A DNA stretch of 64,000 bases from CAUZWH01 sp965247665 (GCA_965247665.1 CBDFHH010000005.1:248001-312000), one strand, 5' to 3'. Shown: positions 16,308-25,949, counted from the first letter of the stretch. The notes: generated by a model from the sequence alone, not told the origin. Numbers and translations: made by a program.

Positions 16308-18712
16308 AGTTCACCCTCGATTGGCTTAGGGAGCATCTTGACACCGAGGCGAGCCTCGACGAGATCGCCGCACGTCTCACCGCGATCGGCCTCGAGGTTG
16401 AAGAGATCGCCGATCGGGCGGCCGAGCTCGCCGCCTTCGTCACCGCCCGCGTGGTCGAAGCGCGGCCGCATCCCAACGCCGACAAGCTGCAGCTGTGCAT
16501 GGTCGACAATGGCAGCGAACAGGTTCAGGTGGTGTGCGGCGCGCCCAATGCACGCACCGACATGAAGGGGGTCTTCGCCCCCGCCGGCACCACCATCCCC
16601 GGCACCGGCCTGCATCTGAAAAGGGCCAAGATCCGCGGAGAAGTATCCAACGGTATGCTGTGCTCGGAGCGCGAAATGGGGCTGTCCGACGACCATGAGG
16701 GTATCATCGAACTGCCCGAGGAAACGCCGATCGGGGTGCCGTTTGCGGAGCTTCTCGGTCTCGACGATCCCGTCGTCGAACTCGGCATTACGCCGAACCG
16801 CCAGGACTGTCTCGGCGTCCATGGCATTGCCAGGGACCTCGCCGCATCGGGGATGGGAACGGTCAAACCGCTGGCGATCGAGCCGGTCGCCGGAACCTTC
16901 ACCAGCCCGATCGAGGTTGTCCTCAAGCCCGAGGGCGTCGCGCCGGCCCCGTGCCCGCTATTCGTCGGCCGCTACATTCGCGGCGTGAAGAATGGACCCA
17001 GCCCGAAGTGGCTGCAGGATCGGCTCGCCGCGATCGGGTTGCGCCCGATCTCCACGCTTGTCGACATGACCAACTTTTACACCTTCGATGTCGGGCGTCC
17101 GCTGCACGTGTTCGATGCCGACAAGGTCACCGGCAACATCCATGTAAGGCTGTCGACCAAGGGCGAGAGGCTCCTGGCGCTCGACGGCCGCGAATACGAA
17201 ACGGACAACACCGTTACCGTCATCGCCGACGATGCCGGGGTGCTCGGCTTCGGCGGCGTGATCGGCGGCGAGCCCTCGGGATGTACCGACGAAACGATCA
17301 ACGTGTTCATCGAGGCGGCTTTGTTCGACCCGATCCGCACCGCGACGAGTGGCCGCAAACTCCAGATCGAGAGCGACGCACGCTATCGCTTCGAGCGCGG
17401 GGTCGATCCAGATTTCGTGATCGCCGGCATGGAACTGGCGACCCGCATGGTGCTCGACATCTGCGGCGGCGAACCGAGCGGCCTGGTTGTCGCCGGCGCG
17501 ATACCCGCTTGGCACCGCGACCTCGAGCTGAGGCCTGAACGCGTGCGCGACCTGGGCGGCGTAGACGTTCCGCAAGAAGAAATCGAGCGCATCCTTGCCG
17601 CGCTTGGCTTCGAGGTGGCCGGTCGGGACAACGGCAGATTGCGGGTCACCGTGCCGCCCTGGCGCTCGGACATCGATGGCGAGGCCGACCTCGTCGAGGA
17701 GGTGGTGCGGATCAACGGCTACGACGCGATACCGCCGCTGCCGCTGCCGCGGCAAAGCGCGGTCACGCGTCCGGTGTTGTCGCCGGTTCAGCGCCGGCGT
17801 GCGGCGGCCCGTCGTACCCTCGCGGCACGGGGATTGATCGAGGCGGTAACCTTCTCGTTCGCCTCCAGGCAAACCGTCGAACTGTTCGGCGGTGTCGATG
17901 ACCCGCTCGTGCTCGCCAATCCGATCAGCAGCGATCTCGACGCGATGCGTCCAAGCCTGCTGCCCAATCTGGTCGCCGCCGCCGCGCGCAACCACGACCG
18001 TGGTGCTCCGAGCACCGCCCTGTTCGAGCTGGGACCCGTCTACCGCGACGATACGCCGGACGGGCAATCGCAGGTAGCCGGCGGCATCCGCAGCGGCGCC
18101 GCGATCGCCCGCAGCTGGCGCGACAGCGCCCGCAACGCCGACGCGTTCGACGCCAAGGCCGACGTCGCCGCCGCGCTCGATGCCTGCGGTCTTGCACCGG
18201 AAAGCGCCCGGATCGTGGCCGACGCTCCGGAGTGGTACCACCCCGGCCGTTCGGGCGGCTTCACGCTCGGACCTAGGAAAACGCTGGCCCATTTCGGTGA
18301 GCTTCATCCGGGCGTTTTGAAACGCCTCGGCATCAAGGTGCCGGTGGTTGCGTTCGAGCTGTTCCTCGACGAGATCCCGCTGCCCAAGAGCAGGGGACGA
18401 CACACCCGTGCCAAGCTCGAGCTTGCCGACTTACCCGCCGTCGAGCGCGATTTCGCCTTCATCGTCGACGCCGATACCGCGGCGGAGAAGCTGGTGGCGG
18501 CGACCCGTAGCGCCAACAAAGCGCTGATCGCCGACGTCTCCGTGTTCGACATTTACAGCGGCGAGGGGATCGATGCCGGCAAGAAGTCGATCGCTTTTTC
18601 GGTGCGCCTGCAACCGACCGACAAGACCTTGACGGAGGCCGAGATCGATGCCGTGGCCGCCGATATCGTCGCTGCGGTGACCGAGGCGACCGGTGGCACG
18701 TTGCGCGGCTAA
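16304..18712 (+). CDS. pheT: Phenylalanyl-tRNA synthetase beta subunit
   Basis: The 802-residue beta subunit contributes tRNA recognition and editing. Domains in order are an N-terminal tRNA-binding OB fold (about residues 40-150, with PHPNADKLQLC), the B3/B4 editing region, B5 DNA-binding-like region (PWRSDIDGEADLVEEV), a catalytic-like core and a C-terminal FDX-ACB anticodon-binding domain ending in FSVRLQPTDKTLTEAEI. It overlaps pheS by four bases, enforcing balanced synthesis. Confidence 0.97.
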   Translation: MKFTLDWLREHLDTEASLDEIAARLTAIGLEVEEIADRAAELAAFVTARVVEARPHPNADKLQLCMVDNGSEQVQVVCGAPNARTDMKGVFAPAGTTIPGTGLHLKRAKIRGEVSNGMLCSEREMGLSDDHEGIIELPEETPIGVPFAELLGLDDPVVELGITPNRQDCLGVHGIARDLAASGMGTVKPLAIEPVAGTFTSPIEVVLKPEGVAPAPCPLFVGRYIRGVKNGPSPKWLQDRLAAIGLRPISTLVDMTNFYTFDVGRPLHVFDADKVTGNIHVRLSTKGERLLALDGREYETDNTVTVIADDAGVLGFGGVIGGEPSGCTDETINVFIEAALFDPIRTATSGRKLQIESDARYRFERGVDPDFVIAGMELATRMVLDICGGEPSGLVVAGAIPAWHRDLELRPERVRDLGGVDVPQEEIERILAALGFEVAGRDNGRLRVTVPPWRSDIDGEADLVEEVVRINGYDAIPPLPLPRQSAVTRPVLSPVQRRRAAARRTLAARGLIEAVTFSFASRQTVELFGGVDDPLVLANPISSDLDAMRPSLLPNLVAAAARNHDRGAPSTALFELGPVYRDDTPDGQSQVAGGIRSGAAIARSWRDSARNADAFDAKADVAAALDACGLAPESARIVADAPEWYHPGRSGGFTLGPRKTLAHFGELHPGVLKRLGIKVPVVAFELFLDEIPLPKSRGRHTRAKLELADLPAVERDFAFIVDADTAAEKLVAATRSANKALIADVSVFDIYSGEGIDAGKKSIAFSVRLQPTDKTLTEAEIDAVAADIVAAVTEATGGTLRG

Positions 18713-18733
18713 CCGCGTGTGGCGCTCGCGTCC

Positions 18734-20542
18734 ATGACCGACCCGGCGCATATCCGCAATTTCGCGATCATCGCGCATATCGACCACGGTAAATCGACGC
18801 TTGCCGACCGCATGATCGAGCTGTGCGGGGGTTTGAGCGCGCGCGAGATGAAAGCGCAGGTGCTCGATTCAATGGACCTTGAGCGCGAGCGCGGCATCAC
18901 CATCAAGGCGCAGACCGTGCGGCTCGCCTACCGGGCAGACGACGGCGCAACCTATCAGCTTAATCTCATGGACACGCCGGGCCACGTCGATTTCACCTAC
19001 GAGGTGAGCCGGTCGTTGGCTGCGTGCGAGGGATCGCTGCTGCTGGTCGATGCCAGCCAGGGGGTTGAAGCCCAGACCCTGGCCAACGTCTACCAGGCGC
19101 TCGATGTCAACCACGAGATCGTCATCGCGATGAACAAGATCGACCTCGCCGCGGCCGAGCCCGACCGGGTGGCGCAGCAGATCGAGGAGGTCGTCGGTTT
19201 GGACGCCGCCGGTGCGCTGCGCATCTCCGCCAAGACCGGCCAGGGTGTGCCCGAAGTACTCGCGGCGCTGGTGCACAATCTGCCGCCGCCGCTCGGCGAT
19301 GGCGACGCCCCGCTCAAATCGCTGCTCGTCGATTCCTGGTACGACCCCTATCTCGGTGTGATGATTCTGGTACGGCTGTACGACGGTGCGTTGCGAAAAG
19401 GCATGCGCATCAAAATGACGGCCGCCGGCACCACCCATTTGGTCGAGCGGGTCGGCGTGTTCACGCCCAAACCGGAGCTCGTCGACGAGCTCGGTCCGGG
19501 CGAGATCGGCTTTATAACCGCCGGGATCAAGGAGGTCGCCGAGACCCATGTCGGCGACACGATCACCGAGGAAAAGCGTCCGACCGCGATGTCGTTGCCG
19601 GGGTTCAAGCCCAGCCTGCCGGTGGTGTTCTGCGGCATCTTCCCGACCGATACCAACGATTTCGAGCGGCTGCGCGAGAGCCTAGCCAAGCTTCGCCTCA
19701 ACGACGCCAGCTTCCACTACGAGCCCGAAACCTCGACCGCCCTCGGCCTCGGATTCCGGTGCGGCTTCCTCGGCCTGCTCCATCTCGAGATCGTGCAGGA
19801 GCGGCTGGCGCGCGAGTTCGGCCTCGAGCTCGTCACCACCGCCCCGTCGGTCGTGTACCGGCTGCACCTGTCGGATGGCCGCGAGGCCGAATTGCACAAC
19901 CCCGCCGACATGCCCGACCCCGTGCGTATCGCGTCGATCGAGGAGCCCTGGATCAAGGCGACGATCATGCTGCCCGACGAGTATCTCGGCAGCGTGCTCA
20001 AGCTGTGCGAAGAGCGGCGCGGCGTCCAGCGCGATCTCACCTATGTCGGCACGCGGGCGATGGTGGTCTATCGGCTGCCGCTCAACGAGGTCGTGTTCGA
20101 TTTCTACGACCGCCTGAAATCGGTGAGCCGGGGTTACGCCAGTTTCGACTACGACATCGAGGGTTATGAAGCCGGTGATCTGGTCAAGATGCAGATCCGG
20201 ATCAACGGCGAACCGGTGGATGAGCTGGCCCTCATCGTCCATGCCGGCCGCGCCGAGGCGCGCGGGCGTGCCCTGTGCGAGCGGCTCAAGGAGCTGGTTC
20301 CGCGCCACCTGTTCCAGATCCCGATTCAAGCGGCAATCGGTGGACGCGTCATCGCCCGCGAGACCATCCGCGCCCTGCGCAAGGACGTGTTGGCCAAATG
20401 CTATGGCGGCGATGTCACCCGCAAGCGCAAGCTGCTGGAGAGGCAGAAGGCCGGCAAGAAGCGCATGCGTCAGGTCGGTCAGGTCGACATTCCGCAGGAA
20501 GCCTTTATCGCGGCCCTCAAGATCGGCACCGGAGAGATCTAG
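18734..20542 (+). CDS. lepA: Elongation factor 4 (LepA)
   Basis: Ribosome-associated GTPase that remodels or back-translocates stalled ribosomes. The 602-residue protein has the G1 motif AHIDHGKST, G2 region RERGITIKAQ, DTPGH and NKID, then EF-G-like domains and the LepA-specific C-terminal domain ending near RQVGQVDIPQEAFIAAL. The start is the ATG at 18734, giving MTDPAHIRNF as in relatives. It lies 21 bases after pheT and may be co-transcribed. Confidence 0.97.
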   Translation: MTDPAHIRNFAIIAHIDHGKSTLADRMIELCGGLSAREMKAQVLDSMDLERERGITIKAQTVRLAYRADDGATYQLNLMDTPGHVDFTYEVSRSLAACEGSLLLVDASQGVEAQTLANVYQALDVNHEIVIAMNKIDLAAAEPDRVAQQIEEVVGLDAAGALRISAKTGQGVPEVLAALVHNLPPPLGDGDAPLKSLLVDSWYDPYLGVMILVRLYDGALRKGMRIKMTAAGTTHLVERVGVFTPKPELVDELGPGEIGFITAGIKEVAETHVGDTITEEKRPTAMSLPGFKPSLPVVFCGIFPTDTNDFERLRESLAKLRLNDASFHYEPETSTALGLGFRCGFLGLLHLEIVQERLAREFGLELVTTAPSVVYRLHLSDGREAELHNPADMPDPVRIASIEEPWIKATIMLPDEYLGSVLKLCEERRGVQRDLTYVGTRAMVVYRLPLNEVVFDFYDRLKSVSRGYASFDYDIEGYEAGDLVKMQIRINGEPVDELALIVHAGRAEARGRALCERLKELVPRHLFQIPIQAAIGGRVIARETIRALRKDVLAKCYGGDVTRKRKLLERQKAGKKRMRQVGQVDIPQEAFIAALKIGTGEI

Positions 20543-20559
20543 GCGGCAGGCGGCCTCGA

Positions 20560-20877
20560 CTACAGGTTGGGTGACCCGCGCCGGTGCCGACGGCGCGATC
20601 GAAACAGGTAGATCAGGAGCACTCCGAGCACGCCGAACACCGCCCAGGTCGGCCACAGCAGCACGGTCTGGATCACCGGATCCCACAATTCGGGCAGCGT
20701 ATAGCGTTGAATGGCTGCCTGAGCGAGTCCCAGGCTGGAGCGGTGGATGTCGAACCAGTGTTGGCCGAGCGGCGTGATATCGATCGACCACGATGCCAGC
20801 GAGCCGACGATGTCGATGCCGAGCGCCACCAGCGCAACGACGACGAAAAGCCAGCCGACAACCCGCCCGACAATCAC
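20560..20877 (-). CDS. Small two-helix membrane protein of unknown function
   Basis: A 105-residue protein with two predicted transmembrane segments, at about residues 6-26 and 70-92, and a strongly basic C-terminus (RSRRRHRRG). Between them is a polar loop with HWFDIHRSSLGLAQAAIQR. It is convergent with lepA, 17 bases apart. Similar small membrane proteins are common next to core genes in alphaproteobacteria, but I do not recognise a function. Confidence 0.7.
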   Translation of the reverse strand: MIVGRVVGWLFVVVALVALGIDIVGSLASWSIDITPLGQHWFDIHRSSLGLAQAAIQRYTLPELWDPVIQTVLLWPTWAVFGVLGVLLIYLFRSRRRHRRGSPNL

Positions 20878-21380
20878 GATATCCCCGCCTGTACCTTTAT
20901 CGGCACTTCGCCGATAGGTCGGTGAGGTGGGGCGCCCGGCCGGGAGCGATCGTGCCTCTCCCGCGCGCCGGGAGCGGCCGGACGGGAGCGGCGCCCCTGC
21001 CGGCGGTCGCGACGGAGGCCGAGCGGGGCGTTCTCGCCTTTGAGCGCCGGCACGGGGATTGGCAGGCGTCGCGGCGGCCCGGCCAACCGACCCCGAGGCG
21101 GGCGGCCATGGTCCGATCCGTCGCCGATTGCTCGCTCGCCGTCGCCGGCGTCCTGCCGCAACGTCGGACCCGTTCGATCCGGACCATCCGAGACGGCCAA
21201 GCCGCGTGATCCGAGCGGAGCTACAGACCCGCTCCCTTCGCCCTTGGACATTGGTGGGGGGTCCCCTCGTCTGCGCAACCCTAGGTTACCGCGGATTGAC
21301 GGCGACGCCTACGGCTTTGCTTGCACGCGATGGCACGCGGGATATATTGCCCGTTGCTGGCCGTCGCCGCGGCGTGATGT
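20878..21380. other. GC-rich intergenic stretch without a convincing gene
   Basis: About 500 bases between the small membrane protein and tRNA-Ser. All open frames here are rich in Arg, Pro and Gly and look like GC-driven noise; none has a good ribosome-binding site or recognisable motif. The tRNA-Ser promoter must lie in the last part. Confidence 0.5.
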
Positions 21381-21471
21381 GGAGGGGTGGCCGAGTGGTC
21401 TAAGGCGCACGCTTGGAGTGCGTGTGTACGCCGCAAGCGTACCGTGGGTTCGAATCCCACCTCCTCCGCCA
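21381..21471 (+). tRNA. tRNA-Ser (anticodon GGA)
   Basis: A class II tRNA with acceptor stem GGAGGGG/CTCCTCC (one G-T pair), loop TTGGAGT with anticodon GGA, long variable arm, T-arm GTGGGTTCGAATCCCAC and encoded CCA at 21469-21471. IS3 transposase remnants begin within ten bases of its 3' end, so it may mark an island insertion site. Confidence 0.95.
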
Positions 21472-21480
21472 ACTACGCCG

Positions 21481-21930
21481 GATCCATACCGGACCCATGG
21501 CGGGCGGAAATACCGCATGCTCAACGTCATCGACGAGTTCACCCGCGAGTGCATCAAAATTCGCATCGAGCGAAGGCTCAAGGCCGTCGATGTGATCGAT
21601 GTGCTGTCCGACCCTTTCATCCTGCGCGGAGTATCCGGTTAAATTCGATCCGACAACGATCCCAAGTTTGTCGCCAAGGCCGTGCAGGCGTGGATCACCG
21701 CGGTCGGCGCAAAGACGGCCTACATTGCCCAAGGGGGGGGGGCCGTGGGAGAATGGATACATCGAGAGCTTCGATAGGCGGCTGCGTGATGAGCTGCTCG
21801 ATGGCGAAATCTTCCATACCCTGAAGGAGGCGAAGATCGTGATCGAGAGGTGTAGACGTCATTACAACGCCGTCAGGCCGCATGCCTCGCCCGGCTACCG
21901 AGCCACCGCTCCCAGGTGTTCGTACCGCAC
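21481..21930 (+). pseudogene. IS3-family transposase (OrfB) remnant
   Basis: C-terminal half of an IS3-type DDE transposase spread over three frames. The first part reads RMLNVIDEFTREC, then a stop at 21640; the DNG region reads SDNDPKFVAKAV in the next stretch, with the usual G changed to D; after a run of ten G at 21733-21742 the frame shifts and continues PWENGYIESFDRRLRDELLDG and RRHYNAVRPHASPGYR. The N-terminal half and OrfA are missing. It follows tRNA-Ser directly. Confidence 0.85.
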
Positions 21931-22044
21931 GCGCCGCGTGGCCGGCGGCGCAACCCCAACCAGCTTCACCGGCCACGCTCGCACTGGAACTGAGCCAAAC
22001 CATGAACTAACATTCAAATTGGACCACTCAGTAGCGCTGGTCAG

Positions 22045-22525
22045 CTTCAGTTCTTCTATGAAAGCACAGGCGTGTTCACGCGTTTCGCCGACGCACGCGA
22101 TCCGAAACCCCGCTCCCGGGAGGTGTTCAGCCTCCCTCGCCCGGAGACCATGCAGAACTGGCACACCCACACGGCCACGCACCGTGCGCAGCTCCAGGAG
22201 CTTCCGAATCTGGACACCACGGACTGACAGCGTGCCAGGTCAACGCCATCGAAAGGCTGGAGGCGTCCTTCAAAGATGAGCGCCCTCTCGCTCTCGTTCA
22301 GATGGCCACCGGCTCGGGCAAGACATATGCCGCTATCACCTCGAGCTACCGGCCACTCAAAAACGCCGACGCCAAGCGCATCCTCTTTCTCGCAGACACT
22401 AAGAGTCTGGGCGAACGGGCCGGGCAGGAATTCATGACCTATGTGCCCAGTGACGACAACCGTAAGTTCACCGGGCTCTACAACATTCAACTGCTCAAAT
22501 CGTCCTTCGTCGCCAAGGATAACCG
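22045..22525 (+). pseudogene. Type I restriction endonuclease HsdR fragment
   Basis: Partial helicase-region remnant of a type I restriction R subunit. It reads REVFSLPRPETMQNW in one frame, is interrupted by TGA near 22226, and continues in the next frame as LTACQVNAIERLEASF, the Walker A segment VQMATGSGKTYAAIT, and FLADTKSLGERAGQEFM. It stops abruptly at about 22525. No hsdM or hsdS gene is nearby, so no functional restriction system remains. Confidence 0.8.
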
Positions 22526-22605
22526 ACGACGGCGCCACTCAAGCATCGGTGACCGGACGCCGGCACAGGTCACGATGGACATGACCAGCGCTCAGGCCGC
22601 ATGGA
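22519..22605 (+). pseudogene. Tiny IS3-type transposase C-terminal scrap
   Basis: Directly fused after the hsdR fragment, the same frame reads NRRRRHSSIGDRTPAQV, matching the end of IS3-family transposases (the NxxRxHSxLGYxTPA pattern). It marks the recombination junction with hsdR. Too short for further assignment. Confidence 0.55.
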
Positions 22606-22655
22606 TGAAGAACGCCCTGGTCCGGAATTCGGGGGCAACGTCAATCATCCAGGAA

Positions 22656-23330
22656 ATGTCGGTTAACGTGGTACTGCTAAATTTATGTGCAATCTCGGTT
22701 AGCCTGGTCATTCTGATTTCATGCACCAGCGCGCAACAAGAGATCGATCGAAACGTCAGTTTGTTTGATGAGCTCGCGTTCGGCGGAGCCTTAGACAATG
22801 ATGTCACGCAAGATACAGTGCTTTCAAAATGGGCAAGTACGATCCGAGTATCGTTGGTCGGTGACAACGCTGGACAATTCGCACCAGAGGTGACGCGGCA
22901 GTTCAAAAAGATATTAAAATTGACCGGCCTATCGTTTCATCTCCAAGAAGCTCTCACGAAGGAAACCAACTATCTAATTCGATTTTCAACAGAGGAAGGA
23001 CATACCGTAAGAAAGGAGTTTGTCCCTTGCTCTGCCAGACTACGTGTCAAATTCGGCGTGATTGAGAAGGTGGAAATCAATATCAGCACGGCTAAAAAAT
23101 CATTAATTTCAGAGTGTATCGCCCATGAGATGATGCACAGTTTCGGGTTTCGATACCATTCGGCCATCTCGAAATCGATACTTAGTCCGGTACATGGAGA
23201 ACAAGATTTCACACGTTGGGACGAACTAATGCTGGCGACGTTATACGATGACAGTCTCTTGCCCGACTCGTCCCGCGCCGAAACACTCGCATCTGTGCGT
23301 GGTTTGATCGAGAGTTCACGTACCAAATAG
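22656..23330 (+). CDS. AT-rich putative lipoprotein with HExxH motif (DUF2927-like?)
   Basis: A 224-residue predicted lipoprotein: hydrophobic N-terminus ending in the lipobox LISC (Cys at about residue 23), then a soluble domain. Near residue 160 it has SECIAHEMMHSFGFRYH, an HExxHxxGxxxH arrangement that resembles but is one residue longer than the metzincin zinc site. The region that follows (SILSPVHG and TRWDELMLATLYDDSLLP) resembles the end of DUF2927 proteins, where the HE is usually EE. The start is the ATG at 22656, since upstream sequence is hsdR/IS scrap. Base composition is clearly lower in GC than the core genes, suggesting transfer. Metalloprotease activity is only a possibility. 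Confidence 0.65.
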   Translation: MSVNVVLLNLCAISVSLVILISCTSAQQEIDRNVSLFDELAFGGALDNDVTQDTVLSKWASTIRVSLVGDNAGQFAPEVTRQFKKILKLTGLSFHLQEALTKETNYLIRFSTEEGHTVRKEFVPCSARLRVKFGVIEKVEINISTAKKSLISECIAHEMMHSFGFRYHSAISKSILSPVHGEQDFTRWDELMLATLYDDSLLPDSSRAETLASVRGLIESSRTK

Positions 23331-23409
23331 ACGAGCCACGACTTCGGCGCCACGGGAAGCGAGATGCGAACACCGTCGCACTCGTAGAGAAAACCGATGG
23401 GAAGGTGCA

Positions 23410-24006
23410 ATGGGTATTAAATTCGGACTCCGATTGGCATTCCTAGCCGTTTGCGCATTCAATATCGGTTGCGCCGAGGATGCCGGGCGCGAATGGGCCT
23501 CTCTAAGCGAAGCCGACACTTCGCTGATCTTCACTGCGCCTGGGCTCGACGCATTGACAAGGAGGTTGATGCCGAGTGAAGCCCTGGATTACTCTCACAC
23601 CACGGAGATTGGAGTATGGTCCAGCCCGGTTAGTACAATTCCTAAGGCGCTAATGACGCTGCACATTCTTTCTCCTGGGCGCGTGTATTCGAGGGGATTG
23701 GACATTGAACGGTACATTAGAAGTTTGAAATTCTTGGATAACAAATCTCCATCTTTTGGAGTTGAGAAGTTCACAAATTCCAAATTCGGAAAAATTACCT
23801 ATCGCGTGTTCTCGTTCGACGATCTCGAATGCATGGCGTTTGGTCACAATTTTGGAAAGGTATCCATTGACGAAAGTGTCAGAGCCCTAATCGGGGCGAA
23901 CATGCTCATCGGATTTTATTGCGGCGACCCGGGCAAGAAGCTATCGCCGAACGTCATTGCTCTGGTTGGACAAAGTATTGGTGTTAAGGGCGCTGGTTCG
24001 CCATAG
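23410..24006 (+). CDS. AT-rich hypothetical secreted protein or lipoprotein
   Basis: A 198-residue protein with an N-terminal signal segment and a possible lipobox FNIGC (Cys near residue 21). The rest shows no family I recognise. A DUF2927-like feel appears in VYSRGLDIERYIRSLKF but is weak. Low GC and codon use match the preceding lipoprotein gene and differ from the chromosome, so the two were probably acquired together. The 79-base gap allows co-transcription. Confidence 0.6.
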   Translation: MGIKFGLRLAFLAVCAFNIGCAEDAGREWASLSEADTSLIFTAPGLDALTRRLMPSEALDYSHTTEIGVWSSPVSTIPKALMTLHILSPGRVYSRGLDIERYIRSLKFLDNKSPSFGVEKFTNSKFGKITYRVFSFDDLECMAFGHNFGKVSIDESVRALIGANMLIGFYCGDPGKKLSPNVIALVGQSIGVKGAGSP

Positions 24007-24060
24007 CAAGACCGTTAAGACCCTCTCCAAGGCCGGCTTCGGTCGGAAAGCAGACGTGCG

Positions 24061-24814
24061 GGCTTTGTCAGAGCAAATCGGCTTGAGCCGCCTTGCGATG
24101 TTCCCTAGCGTTTAGGAATGCAAAGTCCCCCTCCGTTATTTCAACAGTTCGCCCGAGATCATCCGGCTTGCTGTGATGATGTATGTTCGGTTCCCGCTGT
24201 CGCTACGGCAGGTCGAGGATCTGCTGTTCGAGCGTGGCATCGACATCTGCCACGAGACGAGACGGTTCTGGTGGAACCGCTTCAGTCCGCTGTTTGTTGC
24301 GGTGATCCAGAAGCGCCGGGTTCATCATCACTCGTATTCGAACTGGCGCTGGCATCTTGATGTGGTGTTTGTCCGCATCAACGGCGCGACACATTATCTA
24401 TGGCACGCGGTCGACCATGAAGGCGAAGTGCTTGAGGTTTTTACCACGAAGCGACGGGATCGCGGGGCAGCGCTTAAGTTCCTGAAGCGCACGATGAAGC
24501 GCTATGGCCGGCCGGCTTCGATCGTCACGGACAGGCTCCCGTTATACCGGGCTGCGATGCATGTGATCGGTAATGCGGCTGCCCAGACCTGCGGTCGTTG
24601 GCTCAACAACCGAGCGGAAAACTCGCACCAGCCGTTCCGGCGACGGGAGCGCGCCATGGCCACATTCGGGGACGTAAAGACCCTGCAAAAATTCGCCGCC
24701 GTCCATGCTTCGATCCACAACCACTTCAACCACCAACGCCATCTCAAGCGCGGCGACATTTTCAAACAAAACCGAGCCGCCGCCCTAGCCGAACGGCGTC
24801 AACTTGCAGCCTGA
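24061..24814 (+). mobile_element. IS6-family insertion sequence, frameshifted and lacking a clear right end
   Basis: The transposase reads from ATG 24118, but a run of C at about 24129-24133 appears to carry one extra base; removing it joins MQSP to LRYFNSSPEIIRLAVMMYV. The remaining frame to 24814 holds the DDE residues (WHLDVVFV, IVTDRLPLY, NNRAENSHQPFRRRER). Length and ending RAAALAERRQL match common alphaproteobacterial IS6 transposases. Bases 24061-24091 look like the left terminus (GGCTTTGT start); a matching right inverted repeat was not found. Confidence 0.8.
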
Positions 24815-24954
24815 GAGACCTCGGTTGCAGGTCTTACAGATCCAATCCAGTTAGTCTGCCAATGCCCCTGGCGGGTATGACGAAACGGTCATCGCATTGT
24901 GCCGTCCGGTCGCGTGCTAAGAATCGGGCGCGGGAACAGCGAGGAAAAAGCACC

Positions 24955-25935
24955 GTGAAAGCAGCCGTGATCGTGAAACCGGGCGGTATCGAGAACATCG
25001 TCGTCCGCGACCTGCCTGACCCCGAGCCCGGGCCGGGTGAGATCGTGGTCGCAACCGAATATTGCGGTTGCAACTGGGGCGATACGATGATGCGGGTCGG
25101 CACCTACCCCCATCCCACCACCTATCCGGTGGTGCCCGGCTGGGAGGTCGCCGGTCCTGTCGTTGCGGTCGGTGACGGTGTCGATACATTCGCTGCCGGC
25201 GACCGCGTTGCGCTCTACGCACCCGAAGCCGGCGGCTATGCCGAACGGACCAAGGGCCGCGCCGCCTACGCGATCCCGCTCCCCGATACGATCGGCTACC
25301 GCGATGGCGCCGCCTTCATCGTTCAGGGGCTGACCGCCTATCACATGCTCCACACCATCCATCGGCTTGCGCCGGGCGATACGGTCCTCGTCCATGCCGC
25401 CGGCGGTGGCGTCGGCCTGATGGTGGTCCAACTCGCGGTCAAGACAGGTGCCCGCGTGTTCGGCAGCGTCGGCACGCCGGGCAAGGAAAAGCTACCGCTC
25501 GAATTCGGCGCCGAGCAGGTGTTCAATTTGGCAACCGACGATTTCGTCGCAGCGAGCGTCGCAGCAACCGGCGGCGTCGGCGTTCACCTGGCGATCGATT
25601 CGCTCGGCGCCGGCACCCTCGACAAAACCTACGATTCGGTCCGCCCGATCGGCCACGTGATCAGCATCGGCGAGGCCGAGGGCGAGCCCTATCCCAACAT
25701 CCGCGAACGGCTCCTGCCCAAGTCCCTGAGCTTCACCCGCTTCCACTTGGATCACGTCGGCGTCGGTTCGCCGATCTGGTGGCGTGGCGTCGAACACGTC
25801 CTTGCGGGCCTGGCGGCGGGATGGCTGACAATGCCCATTGTCGCCGAATACCCGCTGTCACAGGCGGGCGAGATGCAGGCCCATCTCGAAAGCCGCGCGG
25901 TATCCGGCAAGCTGCTGCTCTCGACACAAGCGTGA
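24955..25935 (+). CDS. Zinc-independent quinone oxidoreductase (MDR family)
   Basis: A 326-residue NADPH-dependent quinone reductase-like medium-chain dehydrogenase. The N-terminal GroES-like domain carries VVPGWEVAGPVVAVGDGV; the Rossmann domain has VHAAGGGVGLMVVQLA. The cysteine cluster that binds structural zinc is missing, as in QOR-type enzymes. The start is GTG at 24955 with GAGGAAA upstream. It is intact although placed between IS remnants, so it is either old core sequence or recently acquired cargo. The electron acceptor is unknown. Confidence 0.83.
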   Translation: MKAAVIVKPGGIENIVVRDLPDPEPGPGEIVVATEYCGCNWGDTMMRVGTYPHPTTYPVVPGWEVAGPVVAVGDGVDTFAAGDRVALYAPEAGGYAERTKGRAAYAIPLPDTIGYRDGAAFIVQGLTAYHMLHTIHRLAPGDTVLVHAAGGGVGLMVVQLAVKTGARVFGSVGTPGKEKLPLEFGAEQVFNLATDDFVAASVAATGGVGVHLAIDSLGAGTLDKTYDSVRPIGHVISIGEAEGEPYPNIRERLLPKSLSFTRFHLDHVGVGSPIWWRGVEHVLAGLAAGWLTMPIVAEYPLSQAGEMQAHLESRAVSGKLLLSTQA

Positions 25936-25949
25936 CGTGAAACGACTCT

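Noticed and set aside
16958..18403. 481-codon minus-strand frame opposite pheT
   Set aside because: Antisense of a highly conserved gene in GC-rich DNA; His/Arg-rich with no family features.
20874..21278. 134-codon minus-strand frame before tRNA-Ser
   Set aside because: Gly/Arg/Pro-rich, no start signal and no motif; typical GC noise.
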